This document shows positions 36,940-48,600 of a DNA stretch of 64,000 nt, in pieces; within the stretch, counting starts at the first letter, position 1, and each line of letters begins with the position of its first letter. The notes under the pieces are model-generated. The model saw only the letters and a list, made by a program, of their open reading frames with translations. It ran no database searches and was not told the DNA's origin. This DNA comes from Timema cristinae (lineage: Eukaryota > Arthropoda > Insecta > Phasmatodea > Timematidae), in the NCBI GenBank assembly GCA_039000515.1, contig JBCFYV010000100.1, positions 20,384,551-20,448,550 of the forward strand, written 5' to 3'. The translations under genes were made by a program, and so were the position numbers.

Positions 36940-37935
36940 TATACAGACAGGTACGTTCAAAGTAAAGTGCGAAATGGTATAGGAAAAATAAACTTCGTGA
37001 AGGATAAAAAACTGTTCAGTGTGCGTTTCGAGCAACGCTACCCCTTATAGTTATATTTCAAACTTCGCATGGTTAAGACGTATTGATATATCGGTCTCGT
37101 ATTTCGTTATAATCTGGTAAATACTATAAAATAAGTATGATATCAGATAATACATTATCATCAATCGATAAGTGAAACACAGGAATTATTCCATTTCATC
37201 TCATAATCACAACGCCAGAAAATGAAGGTATAACATTCATTTACATGTAAATAAATAAGGAAAACCACACATGAAAATAATAACATCAATACTTTTTAAT
37301 ACTAAAAATGATATGCTTTGAGGAATAGATAAAATATCACGTTACAAGTTATAAAATGCGTAAAAAAAGAAATTAAAAGATGGCAAATTGGCTCACAGAC
37401 TTAATGAAATAATAATATCAGACTGACTAAATATGACAAATAAGCTATGAAATGGACTCAATATTGGTTTTTGAATAGTAAATAAAACGTCATTTAATAG
37501 ATTTTATTAACTTAAATTATGTATTTAATTTATCTTATGTTGTAAGAAAGAATATACTTAATGGAATGTAATATATTCATCATATATTTATACAATAACA
37601 TGTATGTATGACATTTAAGGTGAGGCACCAGCTAACAAGCACATTGTGCTTATTTGGGCCATTTTGGTGAATAAATATGTATTCCTGTTACAACAATAAT
37701 TAAAAGAACCTCTAAATAACTTTAACTAAATCATCGTTGATGATCCTAAAATCGTGACCGCAGCTATAATTCACCCATCGTGGTGGTGCATAAGGATACT
37801 CACAAACACCCAACTGTGAACCTTAAAACTGGTCACCACAGAGGTGACATGATCTCATACATACTTCCCCCTAATATGAACATTCCTATAGGCTAGAAAA
37901 CCAAGTGTTTTTTGCAGTTTTATAACAAACCATTA
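36940..37935. other. AT-rich intergenic sequence
   Basis: Nothing supported. Confidence 0.55.
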
Positions 37936-37944
37936 TCTTTTGTA

Positions 37945-38185
37945 AAAAAAGATGCTTTAGTAGAAACATAGATTTTAATTTTCTTCACACAGTGATATCA
38001 ACAATTGTTGAATATCTGCCACGAGCACAGCAGAATTAGATGACCAACATTTTAAATGAAGAGAAAAAGTTGTCACTAAGTTTCAGGACAGCCTTTACAG
38101 ATATTCAACAAATGTTAATATCACCATGTGAAGAAAATTAAACTACATGTTTCTGCTATCTCTTTAATGCGAAAGTGTATATTCT
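37945..38185. mobile_element. Foldback MITE, same family as the 58-kb copy
   Basis: Two inverted arms (left TTTTAATTTTCTTCACACAG, then TTGTTGAATATCTGC; right is its mirror to about 38,180) surround a short centre AACATTTTAAATGAAGAGAA. The 58.1-kb element has the same motifs (TTTAGTTTTCTGCACATG; TTGAATATATGTC; GTCCTG; CTTTATTTAAAATGTT), so both belong to one family. Confidence 0.72.
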
Positions 38186-38189
38186 TGTA

Positions 38190-39270
38190 AGACCCAGTAT
38201 CGACCTATTTTATGGGTATAAATTGACAAATGAAAACCTTAATAGAAATGTGCTAACCATAAGATGTGAAACCGCCATTAAAATTACAACATTCTGTAAC
38301 CGGAAATAAAAAAGGCCACCTTCTCAATCCTGCCCCCTCCCCCTTTCTAGACGAATCTTGGAAACCGCTGGGGCTGTGGGGCCCATCTTGGAGGGGAGGG
38401 TACCCCTTGAGATCTAGAACCGGGGGGCTAACAGGCTCGTCTTCAGGTGGGAGCTACCCACCCCCCTCTCCCCAAACACCTCCACCCGCCCACCACAGAC
38501 ACATGTACGGAAAAATTCCCCCACTCCTTTCCATTCCCCCTTCCCATGGTTTTTTACCCAGGTGTAGCGCTTTTTGCGCACAGGTTTACTAATTTGATTA
38601 ATTTTGACCAGAAAAATGTTTTTATATAAAAACCGTAAAAATACTGTCCTTTACTCACGTCCCATTTTTACTCACCTTAAGATTGTAATTGTAGAAGGTC
38701 GCCTAGTCCCCGAACAAATCAAATCCTCTCTTTCTCATTGTCTTTGGAGCATAACGGCCACCTTTCCTAGGTTGGCAGAGCTGTACGAGGGATATCAAGT
38801 ATGGTTCACCCGCTCTTGGCTCCTGAGTGATTCTCATACACCACTAACTAACGTCAATTAGTTTGAAAGTTATAAGGGAAACTCAGGGACCGATACTGAG
38901 TGAAACACACTGTACCATCGTACGCACAACACTGGGCCTTTACCAAGATCTGTTAACAAGGTCTCCCCTCTCTCTCTTGACAACAGCACGGCGCTCACTT
39001 GGTATCAAATCTCTCTATTCCTTGTGTTGAACCTGTTCTAAGCTCGAAGGAGCTGATCTGATGTTCAAGGTAGAACTTTTGGCCGACTGAGCACTTGATT
39101 CCCGCCAGGAAACATCTGTATTTATTTCCTCTAGAGTTCACGGGTGTGCAGGATTACAATCTTGTGGTACACTAGTAATGCTTTCCCCATCCTTTTCATG
39201 ACTAGTTCCACAAACCACAAACTGTCGTTAAGACTTGACACGTGATAATAATATGCATTGCATAATATGT
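38190..39270. other. Unassigned sequence with a C-rich stretch
   Basis: 38,325-38,560 is C-rich (several runs of 5-6 C). The overlapping open frames there are compositional. No family resemblance. Confidence 0.5.
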
Positions 39271-39289
39271 TCTGAATATAGCTTTAAAT

Positions 39290-39561
39290 TATTATTATTA
39301 GCACCGCATCTTACTACCCGTTCGGATTACACGCCTTTACGCTAATGTGTAATGGTAGGGTGATTGTGAGATGAAATGGAGGACCTACAGTTTAACGTGG
39401 ATCCGAACCACGGTGGAGGCCTGGCATTCCACACATTCACAAGATGTCTTGTCAGAGGTGAAGGAAGGGTTTGGTAATCAGATAACTCTGTGCGGGACCG
39501 AGGATTGAACCCGGCCCCAGCACAGAAGTCTGACACCTTACCCCTAGACCACCAGGCACCG
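39290..39561 (-). mobile_element. SINE, family A, full length with 14-bp target duplication
   Basis: Complete minus-strand copy with ATT tail. The flanks ATATAGCTTTAAAT (39,276-39,289) and ATATGGCTTTAAAT (39,562-39,575) differ at one base. Confidence 0.92.
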
Positions 39562-39654
39562 ATATGGCTTTAAATATTTCTATAAGCGCTCTTGTCAATG
39601 GCATTGAGTGAGTCAATTTTTTTTTACCACGGCCTCTTATTAATTGTTCAGGTT

Positions 39655-39840
39655 ATATCCATTATGTAGGCCTATTCATTACGCTAGGGAGCTAGTATGA
39701 TAAAGGTTGAATTTTAAGAAAACGCACCCACATTTACGTGGAGGTAAGGTAGAGAAAAAGTTTTGGAAAGATCACCCTCTTTTAGTACTCCCGACCGGGA
39801 TTCGAGCTCTGGTCTCTCTGTAATCAACAAACTATTTGTT
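39655..39840 (-). mobile_element. SINE, family B fragment
   Basis: Shared body on the minus strand (GCACCCACATTTACGTGGAG, then CACCCTCTTTTAGTACTCCC) and a tRNA-like B box (GACCGGGATTCGAGCTC). The tail end is missing. Confidence 0.65.
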
Positions 39841-39844
39841 AAAC

Positions 39845-40320
39845 TATATAATTTATTTGGTTGTATATTCAACTTTGTTTTATTGTAGAGAATTAATACA
39901 TTGTGATTTTTGCATCAAAAGATTATTATGAGATTTAAATTGACAATGAATTAGATTTAATTATAATGTAATATATAAAATTAGCAACTAAACTTAGTTA
40001 AAAGATGCACATCCATAAAATAAGATTCAACGCTAGAAAAAAATATTTGTAAAGTTGAGAATAGTAATAGATTTAGAAACAGATGTAGAGTAACCAGAAT
40101 AATGTAAATGTAACTAAGATATAAAGGTACAAACGTAATATAAATACATCAAGTATATGTAAATATATTAATTGATCTTTTGAGATGTATCGAAATAGAT
40201 ACATAGCTATTAAGTAAAGTTATAAATAAGATGAAAATAAACAATTGGATCTAAGGTTATAAATTGTATTTAAGTTTACACTGAGATGTAAACTCGTAAA
40301 ATGCAAAGCTAACGTTGAAA
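39845..40320. other. AT-rich intergenic sequence
   Basis: Nothing supported. Confidence 0.5.
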
Positions 40321-40325
40321 TATAT

Positions 40326-41060
40326 AGGGTGACCCAAAAGTTTGGACACACAGGAATTATTACATTCTTTCTGTTTCGGTCTCTTAATTGGTTGGATTAA
40401 AATGATCGCTTCATAGAAGATGGTGTGCTTTTCAGCGACGAACCCTTGTTTCAATTAACGGTGAGATCAACCGACAGAAGGCTCAGTACTGGCCACAACA
40501 CACCAATCAGCATTGGACACACCGTCCAAACAGCAAGGGGTGGAGAGGATTGTAAAAATCACATGTATTGGGACAGTTTTTCTTAGATCGGAGCGTCACA
40601 GGTGAGACATACCTCATCTTGTTAGGCGATCAGCTAATGCCCCAAATCAACTTGTTAGGCAAAGGTCTACCCAAGGGTTTCCAAAAAGATGGGGCCCTTG
40701 CCCATCATGCCACAGTTGTACGACACTGGTTGGACGAGAGTTTCCCTAACTGGATTGGGAGGCGTGGCCGTGTGGAATGGTATTCCCACTCACCAGACAT
40801 TAGTCCCCTCGATTTCTTCTTCTGGGGTATGCTGAAGAAAAGGGTGTACGCGATAAAAATCAGTGATATTGATCATCTAAAGGACCACATCATCAATGAA
40901 TATGAAGATCGACGGATATGTGGAGTTACTGCATCGTGTTCACATCAATCTTTCAAAGCGCGTCAAACTCTTGCTTCGTTAAGGATGAACAGCATGTTGA
41001 AAATATTATTCAATAACTTGACTACATTTCACCTTGTGTCCAGACTTTTGGGTCACCCTG
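40326..41060 (+). mobile_element. Mariner-like DNA element, decayed, with terminal inverted repeats
   Basis: The left end AGGGTGACCCAAAAGTTTGG is mirrored at the right end (CAGACTTTTGGGTCACCCT, to 41,059). The interior carries a decayed transposase in the plus sense. At 735 bp it is shorter than autonomous relatives, so the 5' part of the transposase gene has been deleted while both ends remain. Confidence 0.88.
40426..41030 (+). pseudogene. Mariner-superfamily transposase remnant
   Basis: Readable parts match the catalytic half of an insect mariner-type transposase. VLFSDEP holds the first catalytic Asp (about 40,437); a one-base shift then leads to INRQKAQYWPQ. A stop precedes the long open part (40,568-41,122): GQFFLDRSVTGETYL, then FQKDGALAHHATVVRHWLD with the second Asp, then WIGRRGRVEWYSHSPDISP, then LDFFFWG with the third Asp. 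Forty residues separate the second and third Asp, nearer to DD41D-type elements than to classical DD34D mariner. The N-terminal DNA-binding domains are missing, so the copy cannot encode an active enzyme; the tail of the open frame runs past the element's end. Confidence 0.85.
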
Positions 41061-41065
41061 TTAAC

Positions 41066-41390
41066 GTGGCAATCAAACCTGGGACCCCTGGCTTAGTACG
41101 CGAATGCTCTAACTATACATAGTCATTCCAGGGCCATTCTTCACTCATGTTTTAAGGCAAAGTCTGTGATGGACGTGTGGAATTTGTCAGCCACTTATGA
41201 GTCTCAATTAAGATCACAAGTTATCAGATAACACATACAGATCACAGATCTACCTTAAAATATGAGTGAAGAATGAACCCCGGCATGGGACGATTCCTGG
41301 ATAGCTATGTGATTAGAGCATTGACGTATTATGCCAATGGTACCGGGCTCGACTCCCTTGTCCGGGTGTCATTTTTTCAATTTAAAGCAT
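41066..41390. mobile_element. Foldback element with a tRNA-like sequence in each arm
   Basis: Left arm (about 41,070-41,165) and right arm (about 41,240-41,390) are inverted copies. They share CATGAGTGAAGAATG-like and ATAGTTAGAGCATT-like motifs, the second resembling an A box, and B-box-like ends (CCAGGTTTGATT in the left arm read on the minus strand; CGGGCTCGACTCC in the right arm). The centre is about 70 bp. It begins within a few bases of the mariner-like element's right end. Confidence 0.68.
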
Positions 41391-41394
41391 ATGA

Positions 41395-41965
41395 TATTTA
41401 GATACGCTATAACCGGAGTTAAAGAGTATAATTGGTTGGATATTTAATCCATCATAACACTGAAATGTAAAGTTAGAAATGGGCTCAAAGTCAGCAACCA
41501 GATGGAAAATTATCAATTAAACGTTAAGTTAGCAATTACATTTTAAGCTTGTACTAGATGTTTGAAGTGTGGTATACATTTCAGGCACATGTATGTTAGT
41601 TTTATGAATTTTTTGAGAGTTCCACAAGAAAATATTAATATTAGACAGTTCCTTTGAATATAAAGATAAAAATATGTCGTGTCAATGAAATTAATATGAT
41701 GTATTCCTTAAATTTCAAAAAATAATCCTATGCCCTAGAGGGCCCTTCTGAGCTATCGCCGTATGTATATTAATTGGGTTAACACGAGATAGGTATATTT
41801 TTAGAGGAAGCTTACTAATATTTGCCTGGAAAGATATAAGGAAACCTAATGGGTGAAAAACACCTTACTAAACTTGGCAGGCATTATAGCCCTGACACTA
41901 ATGACACCTAAAATTCAGGATAGACGAGACTGACACTATTATCGGCGTGCCCACCAGTGCGGTTG
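41395..41965. other. AT-rich intergenic sequence
   Basis: Nothing supported. Confidence 0.5.
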
Positions 41966-41980
41966 ATTCCCTAATGTATA

Positions 41981-42260
<280 letters not shown>

Positions 42261-42274
42261 CCTAATGTATATAA

Positions 42275-42950
42275 CATGTTATAGTTTTTAGAACAAGTTC
42301 GTTCTAGCCACCATCTTAAATATACATTTATTTTCTTGTTTGCATACAAAAATCTATTGCGTAGACAATTGCGATCTCATTTAAAAAAATAAATAAATTA
42401 GATATTAAAAATATTTTTAAAATTGTAATTACTAAAGACTCAAATATTAATTGCAATGTAAAACTATCAAAACAGTTAACTGTGGGAGTTGTGGCAATGG
42501 AAGTCAAAGATGAATAAAATCAAATTTAGAATATTTTTAAAGTTATTTAAAAAAATAATTATAGTTTTTTCAATCGTTACTCTACATGGATGAAAACTAT
42601 CACTATTTACTGTAGCCTATGGACAATTATATATAAATCAGCAAGCAAAATAAAATTCTGGATTTAAATTATGTTTATTAAATGTATAACTAAGTAACAC
42701 CCAAAAGCTATAAATCAACTTTTTAACTAATATGATACAAATATTCATACTATAATACTTCTCTGTTCTCTTTAATTATACACTATTTAAACGTTGCTAA
42801 GTTGAAACTAGGTAATAAATAACAAATTTTAAAGACTGAAATGCAGTAAAAAATTACACAAAATAAAGTTTGTTCGTATTTAATTACGCCCATACTGATA
42901 ATAATCCATGTTATTTCCAGGACAAATCAAACTTGGGCCACGTGTGCATG
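42275..42950. other. AT-rich intergenic sequence
   Basis: Nothing supported. Confidence 0.5.
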
Positions 42951-42965
42951 GAGTGCCATTGTCTA

Positions 42966-43228
42966 ATAATAATAATAATAATACTTAACACCGCGTCTTA
43001 CTACCCGTTCGGGTTATACGCTTTTAAGTACTAATTACTCTAATGGATTAGGAATTGGGAAGGTTGAATTAGAGGAAGTGAACCCGCATTTGCGTGGAGG
43101 AAGAGTGGAAAACCATTTAGGAAAAACCACCCCCAGTTCACCCGACCGAGATTTGAACCTCGGTCTCCCGTCCTCAGCAGTCGGGCTCAACACGACAAGC
43201 GCGTTAGCCAACTACGCCACAGAGGCGG
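42966..43228 (-). mobile_element. SINE, family B, full length with 13-bp target duplication
   Basis: Nearly identical to the 41,983 copy and intact from the AAT tail to the head end CAGAGGCGG. Flanked by GTGCCATTGTCTA at 42,953-42,965 and 43,229-43,241. The high similarity of the two copies suggests fairly recent activity. Confidence 0.94.
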
Positions 43229-43244
43229 GTGCCATTGTCTACAT

Positions 43245-43845
43245 CGCTTCACTGATATCCTTATACGCATGCGCACTGTTGACCTTTTCCCATTACCACG
43301 TCCTGTGTTCTTCGTGCAAGAAAGGCTGGAAGAATTCCAGTATTTCCAGTGGAATTATCTGTGGTGTTGTCTGGGTAATTTGCCAACAGATTTCACGTGT
43401 CAGTCTCCACCTTGAACTTCTAAACAACAAACAATTTTCCTCTTTCACTCGCTAACGAATGTTTGTAAATTTCGTGACGTTTGGGTTATCACGTCAAATA
43501 TACGTTTAAAATCATTTCAAAACATATTTAGTATAGTAGTTAAATTGGAACTTAATCATAGGGATGTGCTAATAGGTTCGAAATATCATAGACGAAGGTC
43601 AAATCTTCTCTTTTATTTAGCCATCCACAATAACCTTCGCATTTTCAAAATATTTCAGAGGAACAGGAAAACTTCGATTTATTATGCACATAATTAAAAT
43701 ATCTTACTTAAAATGAAGTAATTTAACAACTACTAAACAGTATTTTAACATCGACTAGTGAGTAAAGGAAATGTTTAACGTAAGCATATACAAATTCAGA
43801 TACGTCAGCATTCAGGAATATAATGTGCTTTGTTCTTTTCGTTAT
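43245..43845. other. Unassigned sequence
   Basis: Nothing supported. The open frame ending near 43,455 is partly SINE. Confidence 0.5.
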
Positions 43846-43849
43846 ACTT

Positions 43850-44004
43850 GTGAATGTGTGGAATGCCAGGTCACCACCGTGGTTCGGATTCCACGTTAAA
43901 CTGTAGGTCCTTCATTTCATCTCACAATCACCCTACCATTACACATTAGCGTAATTGCGTATAACCCGAACGGGTAGTAAGACGCGGTGCTAATAATAAT
44001 AATA
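43850..44004 (+). mobile_element. SINE, family A, 5'-truncated
   Basis: Starts in mid-body at ACTTGTGAATGTGTGG and runs through the shared tail with AATAATAATAAT. The tRNA-like head is absent. Confidence 0.88.
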
Positions 44005-44096
44005 ATTATGAAGCATCAAATAGGAACATCCCTCGCATCTTCCCAAATCTACTAAATTGACCCTTTCTCTAAAAATTCAAATTGTAATCAAATTAT

Positions 44097-44289
44097 ATTA
44101 TTATTAGCACCGCGTCTTACTACCCGTTCGGGTTATACGCAATTACGCTAATGTGTAATGGTAGGGTGATTGTGAGATGAAATGAAGGACCTACAGTTTA
44201 ACGTGGAATCCGAACCACGGTGGTGGCCTGGCATTCCCCACATTCACAAGATGTCTTGTCAGAGGTGAAGGAAGGGTTTGGAAATCAGA
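44097..44289 (-). mobile_element. SINE, family A, head-less copy
   Basis: TTATTATTAGC tail, shared tail and body to GGGTTTGGAAATCAGA, where the tRNA-like head should begin but does not. It faces the 43,850 copy tail to tail. Confidence 0.88.
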
Positions 44290-44519
44290 GATGCTTCATA
44301 ATGTTTTAACTTAACGAGTCTATTACACTCTGAAATACAGTTCAATCAGGTGTGTGAAGTCCGGTTTAATTTGCGAAGTCAAAGCGAAACTTGAAACATG
44401 TGAAATAAAGTTAAGCCGAGGTCAAAGATAAGTTTTTTACAGTTGTCAAATAATTCTACTCTAATTTATTCAATTACTTGATAAGTGTTTCTAGATATAA
44501 CTAAAGGTATAACGAAAAG

Positions 44520-44825
44520 ATTATTATTACTATTATTATTATTATTAGCACCGCGTCTTACTACCCGTTCGGGTTATACGCACTTACGCTAATGTGTAAT
44601 GGTAGGGTGATTGTGAGATGAAATGGAGGACCTACAGTTTAACGTGGAATCCGAACCACGGTGGCGACCTGGCATTCCACACATTCACAAGTTGTGATTA
44701 ATACACGTCTTGTCAGAGGGAAAGGAAGGGTTTGGTAATCAGATAAATCTGTGCCGGGACCGAGGATTGAATCCCGTACCCCAGCACAGAAGTCTGACAC
44801 GTTACCCCTAGACCACCAGGTCACC
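44520..44825 (-). mobile_element. SINE, family A, full length
   Basis: ATT tail, complete body and head ending CCAGGTCACC. No clean target duplication is seen. Confidence 0.92.
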
Positions 44826-45004
44826 TACATTTCTCTAGATGATTCAAGGATTCTTTGACTATCACAATATTGTCATTATTTCTTTGAAATCTCGTCTTTA
44901 GTGCTCGCTATTATTTCGGAGTGAGCGTGTCAATGACTCATTGCCACGAATATAATTACAGCAATGATATTTGATACTCATTTCTTTACATTTAGAAATG
45001 ATAT

Positions 45005-45200
45005 CGAGTCTTAATACCCTTTCGGATTATCTGTATCTAATTATACTAATGGAATGGATATGATCAAGGAATAGTATCGTAATAAATGAAAAGGCATTTC
45101 TTGGAGGGAGGGTGGGGAGTAATTTAGGAGAAACCACACCTTAGTATAACGAACGGGATTCAAACCTCAGCCTTCCCATTACCGGTAAACAGGAACAGAT
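45005..45200 (-). mobile_element. SINE, family B, old copy
   Basis: Degraded tail (TAATACCCTTTCGGATTATC), the body (CTTGGAGGGAGGGTGGGGAG; TTAGGAGAAACCACACCTTA) and a B-box-like ACGGGATTCAAACCTC. Confidence 0.7.
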
Positions 45201-45442
45201 GAGAGTTAAGTTTTATTACGTGTGTCCTTAATGTGAGTGATTAATTTCTTTAAATAATTTTTTATTAGTAGCTTTAAATTGGTTTGCCTGTAATAGAAAA
45301 TTACGAAAGAGTGTGAGGTAAACATTTATTAATCCAATTTTAAAAGCCAACCAGAAGAGATTTAAACTCCAAAAACAACAAAATTTAATAAAAGCCTTAG
45401 ACTTCGTGGACATTGGAAAAGTTGACCATACTTGATTAACCA

Positions 45443-45560
45443 CAGGGGTGGTTTCATGATCTAACTCAGGGGTGACTGCACGGTCTAACGCAGTAGAGGC
45501 TGCACGGTCTAACGCAGGGGTAACTGCATGGTCTAACGCAGGGGTGGCTGCATGGTCTAG
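45443..45560 (+). repeat. Five tandem copies of a 24-bp SINE A-box segment
   Basis: Units of 24 bp of the form GGTGRCTGCAYGGTCTAACG plus CAGG, close to the first bases of the family-B head (compare GTGGCAGCATAGTCTAAGGC near 55,233). The last unit ends GGTCTAG and joins directly to a SINE tail. Confidence 0.8.
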
Positions 45561-45575
45561 TATAAGACGCGGTGC

Positions 45576-45609
<34 letters not shown>

Positions 45610-45645
45610 CTACGTTTATAACCACAAAACGGGTAACAAGGCGCG
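45561..45645 (+). mobile_element. SINE tail fragments
   Basis: TATAAGACGCGGTGCTAATA with ten AAT units to 45,609, then a second mutated tail ACAAAACGGGTAACAAGGCG at about 45,620-45,640. Confidence 0.75.
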
Positions 45646-46528
45646 AAGGAAAATGAATCCACTTTAACTTATTTATGGTAAAATTGTTGAATGTTAAAGT
45701 TTGAATTCATTTTTCTTAATTAAATCCAAGCTGGTCAAACACTCGATCGATTGCATGTCTGTCAGTATTTGTTGGCGTCAGCCACCAGGGTTTGTCGGCC
45801 CTCTCTTGGTCTTATACTTGCAGTGGCGGACATGTATGGTGCGAGAAGAACTTTTACAGCTAATTTATGTCTAACTAAGCAGATTATGACAAAAATAGTA
45901 GTAATATTCCTCTTCGGGAAAAATACCTAGAGTACCACCGAGAATGGAGCTCGGGACTTCTAAATTAGTATCCTGGAATGCTGTCCACTTGACCAAGAGG
46001 CTGGACTCTTGTCTTCTGAGCTAATGGACTAATGGTACTGGGTTATATTTCTGGCATGCAGGAAAATGATATCATTGGTGAAATTTAGGTTTCTCTTTTC
46101 ACAGTGACGAGCTAATGGCCAGGATCTAGGTGTTGCGTCTGTTTTATATTTAAGTTAATTTATAAGTCGTGTTCTGATAAAATCAACCGTTTCAGAAAGT
46201 TAAAGTTTAATACCTAAAAAAAAAAAATCATGCAAATTATAATCATTAGTGAGAAGTTCATCTTTTGTTTTAATACTCCAATTTTTATGTCAGCAACTTT
46301 GAATGTCAATTATCAATTAAGTAGACAATACTGCACTTGTTTAGTTTATTTCATAAATCTCAGTGTGCTGTTAGCTGGTCAAATGGGCCGATCGAGAAGA
46401 CTAGTTTGTTGCTTTGAGCAAGAAGATTCATGTGGCCTTGTTTTAAACCATTACGTCCAACGCACGGGTTATTAACGTCTTAAACAAAGGACTAGGAATA
46501 AGAAAGGTAATTTAAAATAATATCAGCA
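45646..46528. other. Unassigned sequence with weak tRNA-like traces
   Basis: Minus-strand tRNA-like traces occur at about 45,910-46,010 (GGAGCTCGGGACTTC; ACTTGACCAAGAGGCTGG). No gene supported; the frame at 46,230-46,475 has no known domain. Confidence 0.4.
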
Positions 46529-46562
46529 TCGGTCGGCACAAGGTCTAGATATCAGGCTCATA

Positions 46563-46593
<31 letters not shown>

Positions 46594-47005
46594 TATTAGC
46601 ACCGCGTCTTACTACTCATTCGCGCTATACGCACTTACGCTAATCTGTAATGGTAGGGTGATTGTGAGATGAAATGGAGGATCTACAGTTTAACGTGGGA
46701 TCCGAACCACGGTGGAGGCCTTGAATTCCACACATTCACAAGTTGTGATTAATACACGTCTTGTCAGAGGTTAAGGAAGGGTTTGGCAATAAGATAAATC
46801 TGTGCCTGGACCGAGGATTTAAACTCGGACCCCCAACACAGAAGTCCGACACCTTACCCCTAGACCATCAAGTCACCAGGCTCATCTAGTTTTGACGGTG
46901 ACGCGAATGTCGTGGCTGGAAACCGAGCTGGGTGTATTGAGGGTGAATTTTAAATAAATCACTAAACACTTTATCTACACAAGTTAGTGTTCATTTCCTC
47001 TAGGT
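46529..47005 (+). mobile_element. SINE, family-B-like, split by a family-A SINE
   Basis: A head trace (CACAAGGTCTAGATATCAGG) before 46,561 continues after 46,885 with GACGGTGACGCGAATGTCG, then GGTGTATTGAGGGTGAATTT. The interruption is the family-A copy at 46,562-46,876. Confidence 0.55.
46562..46876 (-). mobile_element. SINE, family A, full length with 9-bp target duplication
   Basis: Long TTA tail, complete body and head. Flanked exactly by CAGGCTCAT at 46,553-46,561 and 46,877-46,885. It is nested in an older SINE. Confidence 0.94.
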
Positions 47006-47328
47006 TTACTATTTCATCATTTTCTCATCAGCGTAATAAATATTTGTTATGTTCATCCAGTCTGTCACTAAGAACTGTCTGTATCAATATTATATATTGT
47101 CTTCATTGCAGTGCGTTCATTCATTCAGGGTTGATATCCTGTAATGTATTTTAGTGCGTTTATCCAATCTTTCGTAAATTTATATCTGAATTAATTTAAA
47201 CAACATACGTTCAAAATAATTTATTTTAGGAACTGCCTCTGCATCCTTGTTGAGTGGGAATGCAAACATAACATAACGTTTAAAATACCATACCCCATTA
47301 GAAAAGAACATAAGGATGGACCTTAAAG

Positions 47329-47388
47329 AGATAGGATATAATTAGGTGGATTGGATATAGGTAATTCAAGATAGGGATAGAGTTTAAT
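47329..47388. repeat. Stray unit of the 46-bp repeat
   Basis: GGATTGGATATAGGTAATTC and AAGATAGGGATAGAGTTTAA match the unit of the array at 49.37-49.79 kb. It lies about 2 kb to its left, at the left border of the candidate inserted element. Confidence 0.7.
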
Positions 47389-47744
47389 CAGAAATGTAAC
47401 GATACCTTTTTTTTCTCGTTTCCGATTCTTAAGTTCAACTTCAATTTTTTTTTTTTTATTCTCGATTCCGATTCTTAAGTTCAACCTCAATTTTTCGATT
47501 CTCGATTCCGATTCTTGAACGAACATTTTCTTTTTTTCATTATTTTTTCAAGCATCCAACCTCATATTTAAAAAAATATATGTATTCAACTTTATAGCAT
47601 ACCAAAATACTAAAAAACTTTTATAGTAATACAAAAATGTTAACAAAGAAAAAAAAAAATTAATTTTATCAAGTATTAAATCATATAATAAAATTAATAA
47701 AGTAATTAAAATTTACATTATAGTAAACTGTATGTGTATTATAC

Positions 47745-47780
47745 CTAGGTAGTAAGACGTGGTGCTAATAATAATAATAT
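47745..47780 (+). mobile_element. SINE tail fragment
   Basis: GGTAGTAAGACGTGGTGC followed by TAATAATAATAAT only. A second tail-only copy; target duplication not clear. Confidence 0.7.
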
Positions 47781-48373
47781 TTACCTAAAAATAAAGCCTA
47801 ATTGAAACAGACATTTCAAATTAAAACAAAAAAGTATAATAAACAGTTGTTGAGAAGACAAGTCTATTCAATTCACCAAATAGGGCTGTTAAATTAAAGT
47901 CTACTGTTTTGAATTAATTGAATTGGAAATAAAACTTAAGTACCACACTTGTTAAAAGTAAACAAACAAGATTATAACTGTAGACATCACTTAATATTTA
48001 AATTGATAAGAAAATTAATAAAAGAGTGAAAATATATTTGCTTAGGCCTTTAACATTTGTCACAAATAAAACTGTAGTTTGGTCAAATAAAAGAGATTAG
48101 CTTTGTAAAAACCGTCAAAAACTTTTCTTTAGCTATTTAATAATCGCCATTGTATATCAAATCTAACGTTCCTGATAGCCTACACCCCCTCAATGCGAAA
48201 CTTGGACTCAACCATTACAACACATGGTCGCTTTAAACTTTAATCTCACAATCTTATAGATATATACTAAACACATACTAAACACACCAAAAGTCTTCAT
48301 AACTGGAAAACAAACAAAAAATTCAAATAAACTCTAAATTGATACAACATATTGCGGATTTAATAATTGAAAT

Positions 48374-48557
48374 AAGACGTCTATTAATCAAAACTTGTGA
48401 ATGTGGGGAATGCCAGGCCTCCACCGTGGTTCGGGTCCCACGTTAAACTGTAGGTCCTCCATTTAATCTCACAATAACCCTACAACTACACATTAGCGTA
48501 AGTGCGTATAAACCGAACGGGTATTAAGACGCGGTGATGATGATGATAACAATAATA

Positions 48558-48595
<38 letters not shown>

Positions 48596-48600
48596 TAACG
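48374..48600 (+). mobile_element. SINE, family A, 5'-truncated
   Basis: Begins at AAGACGTCTATTAATC, runs through body and tail, and ends in a GATGATGAT / AATAAT microsatellite to 48,597. It lies inside the candidate hAT-like element. Confidence 0.88.

Noticed and set aside
45228..45662. 144-codon minus-strand frame
   Set aside because: It runs through the 24-bp A-box repeats and the AAT microsatellite; its repeated residues reflect these repeats.
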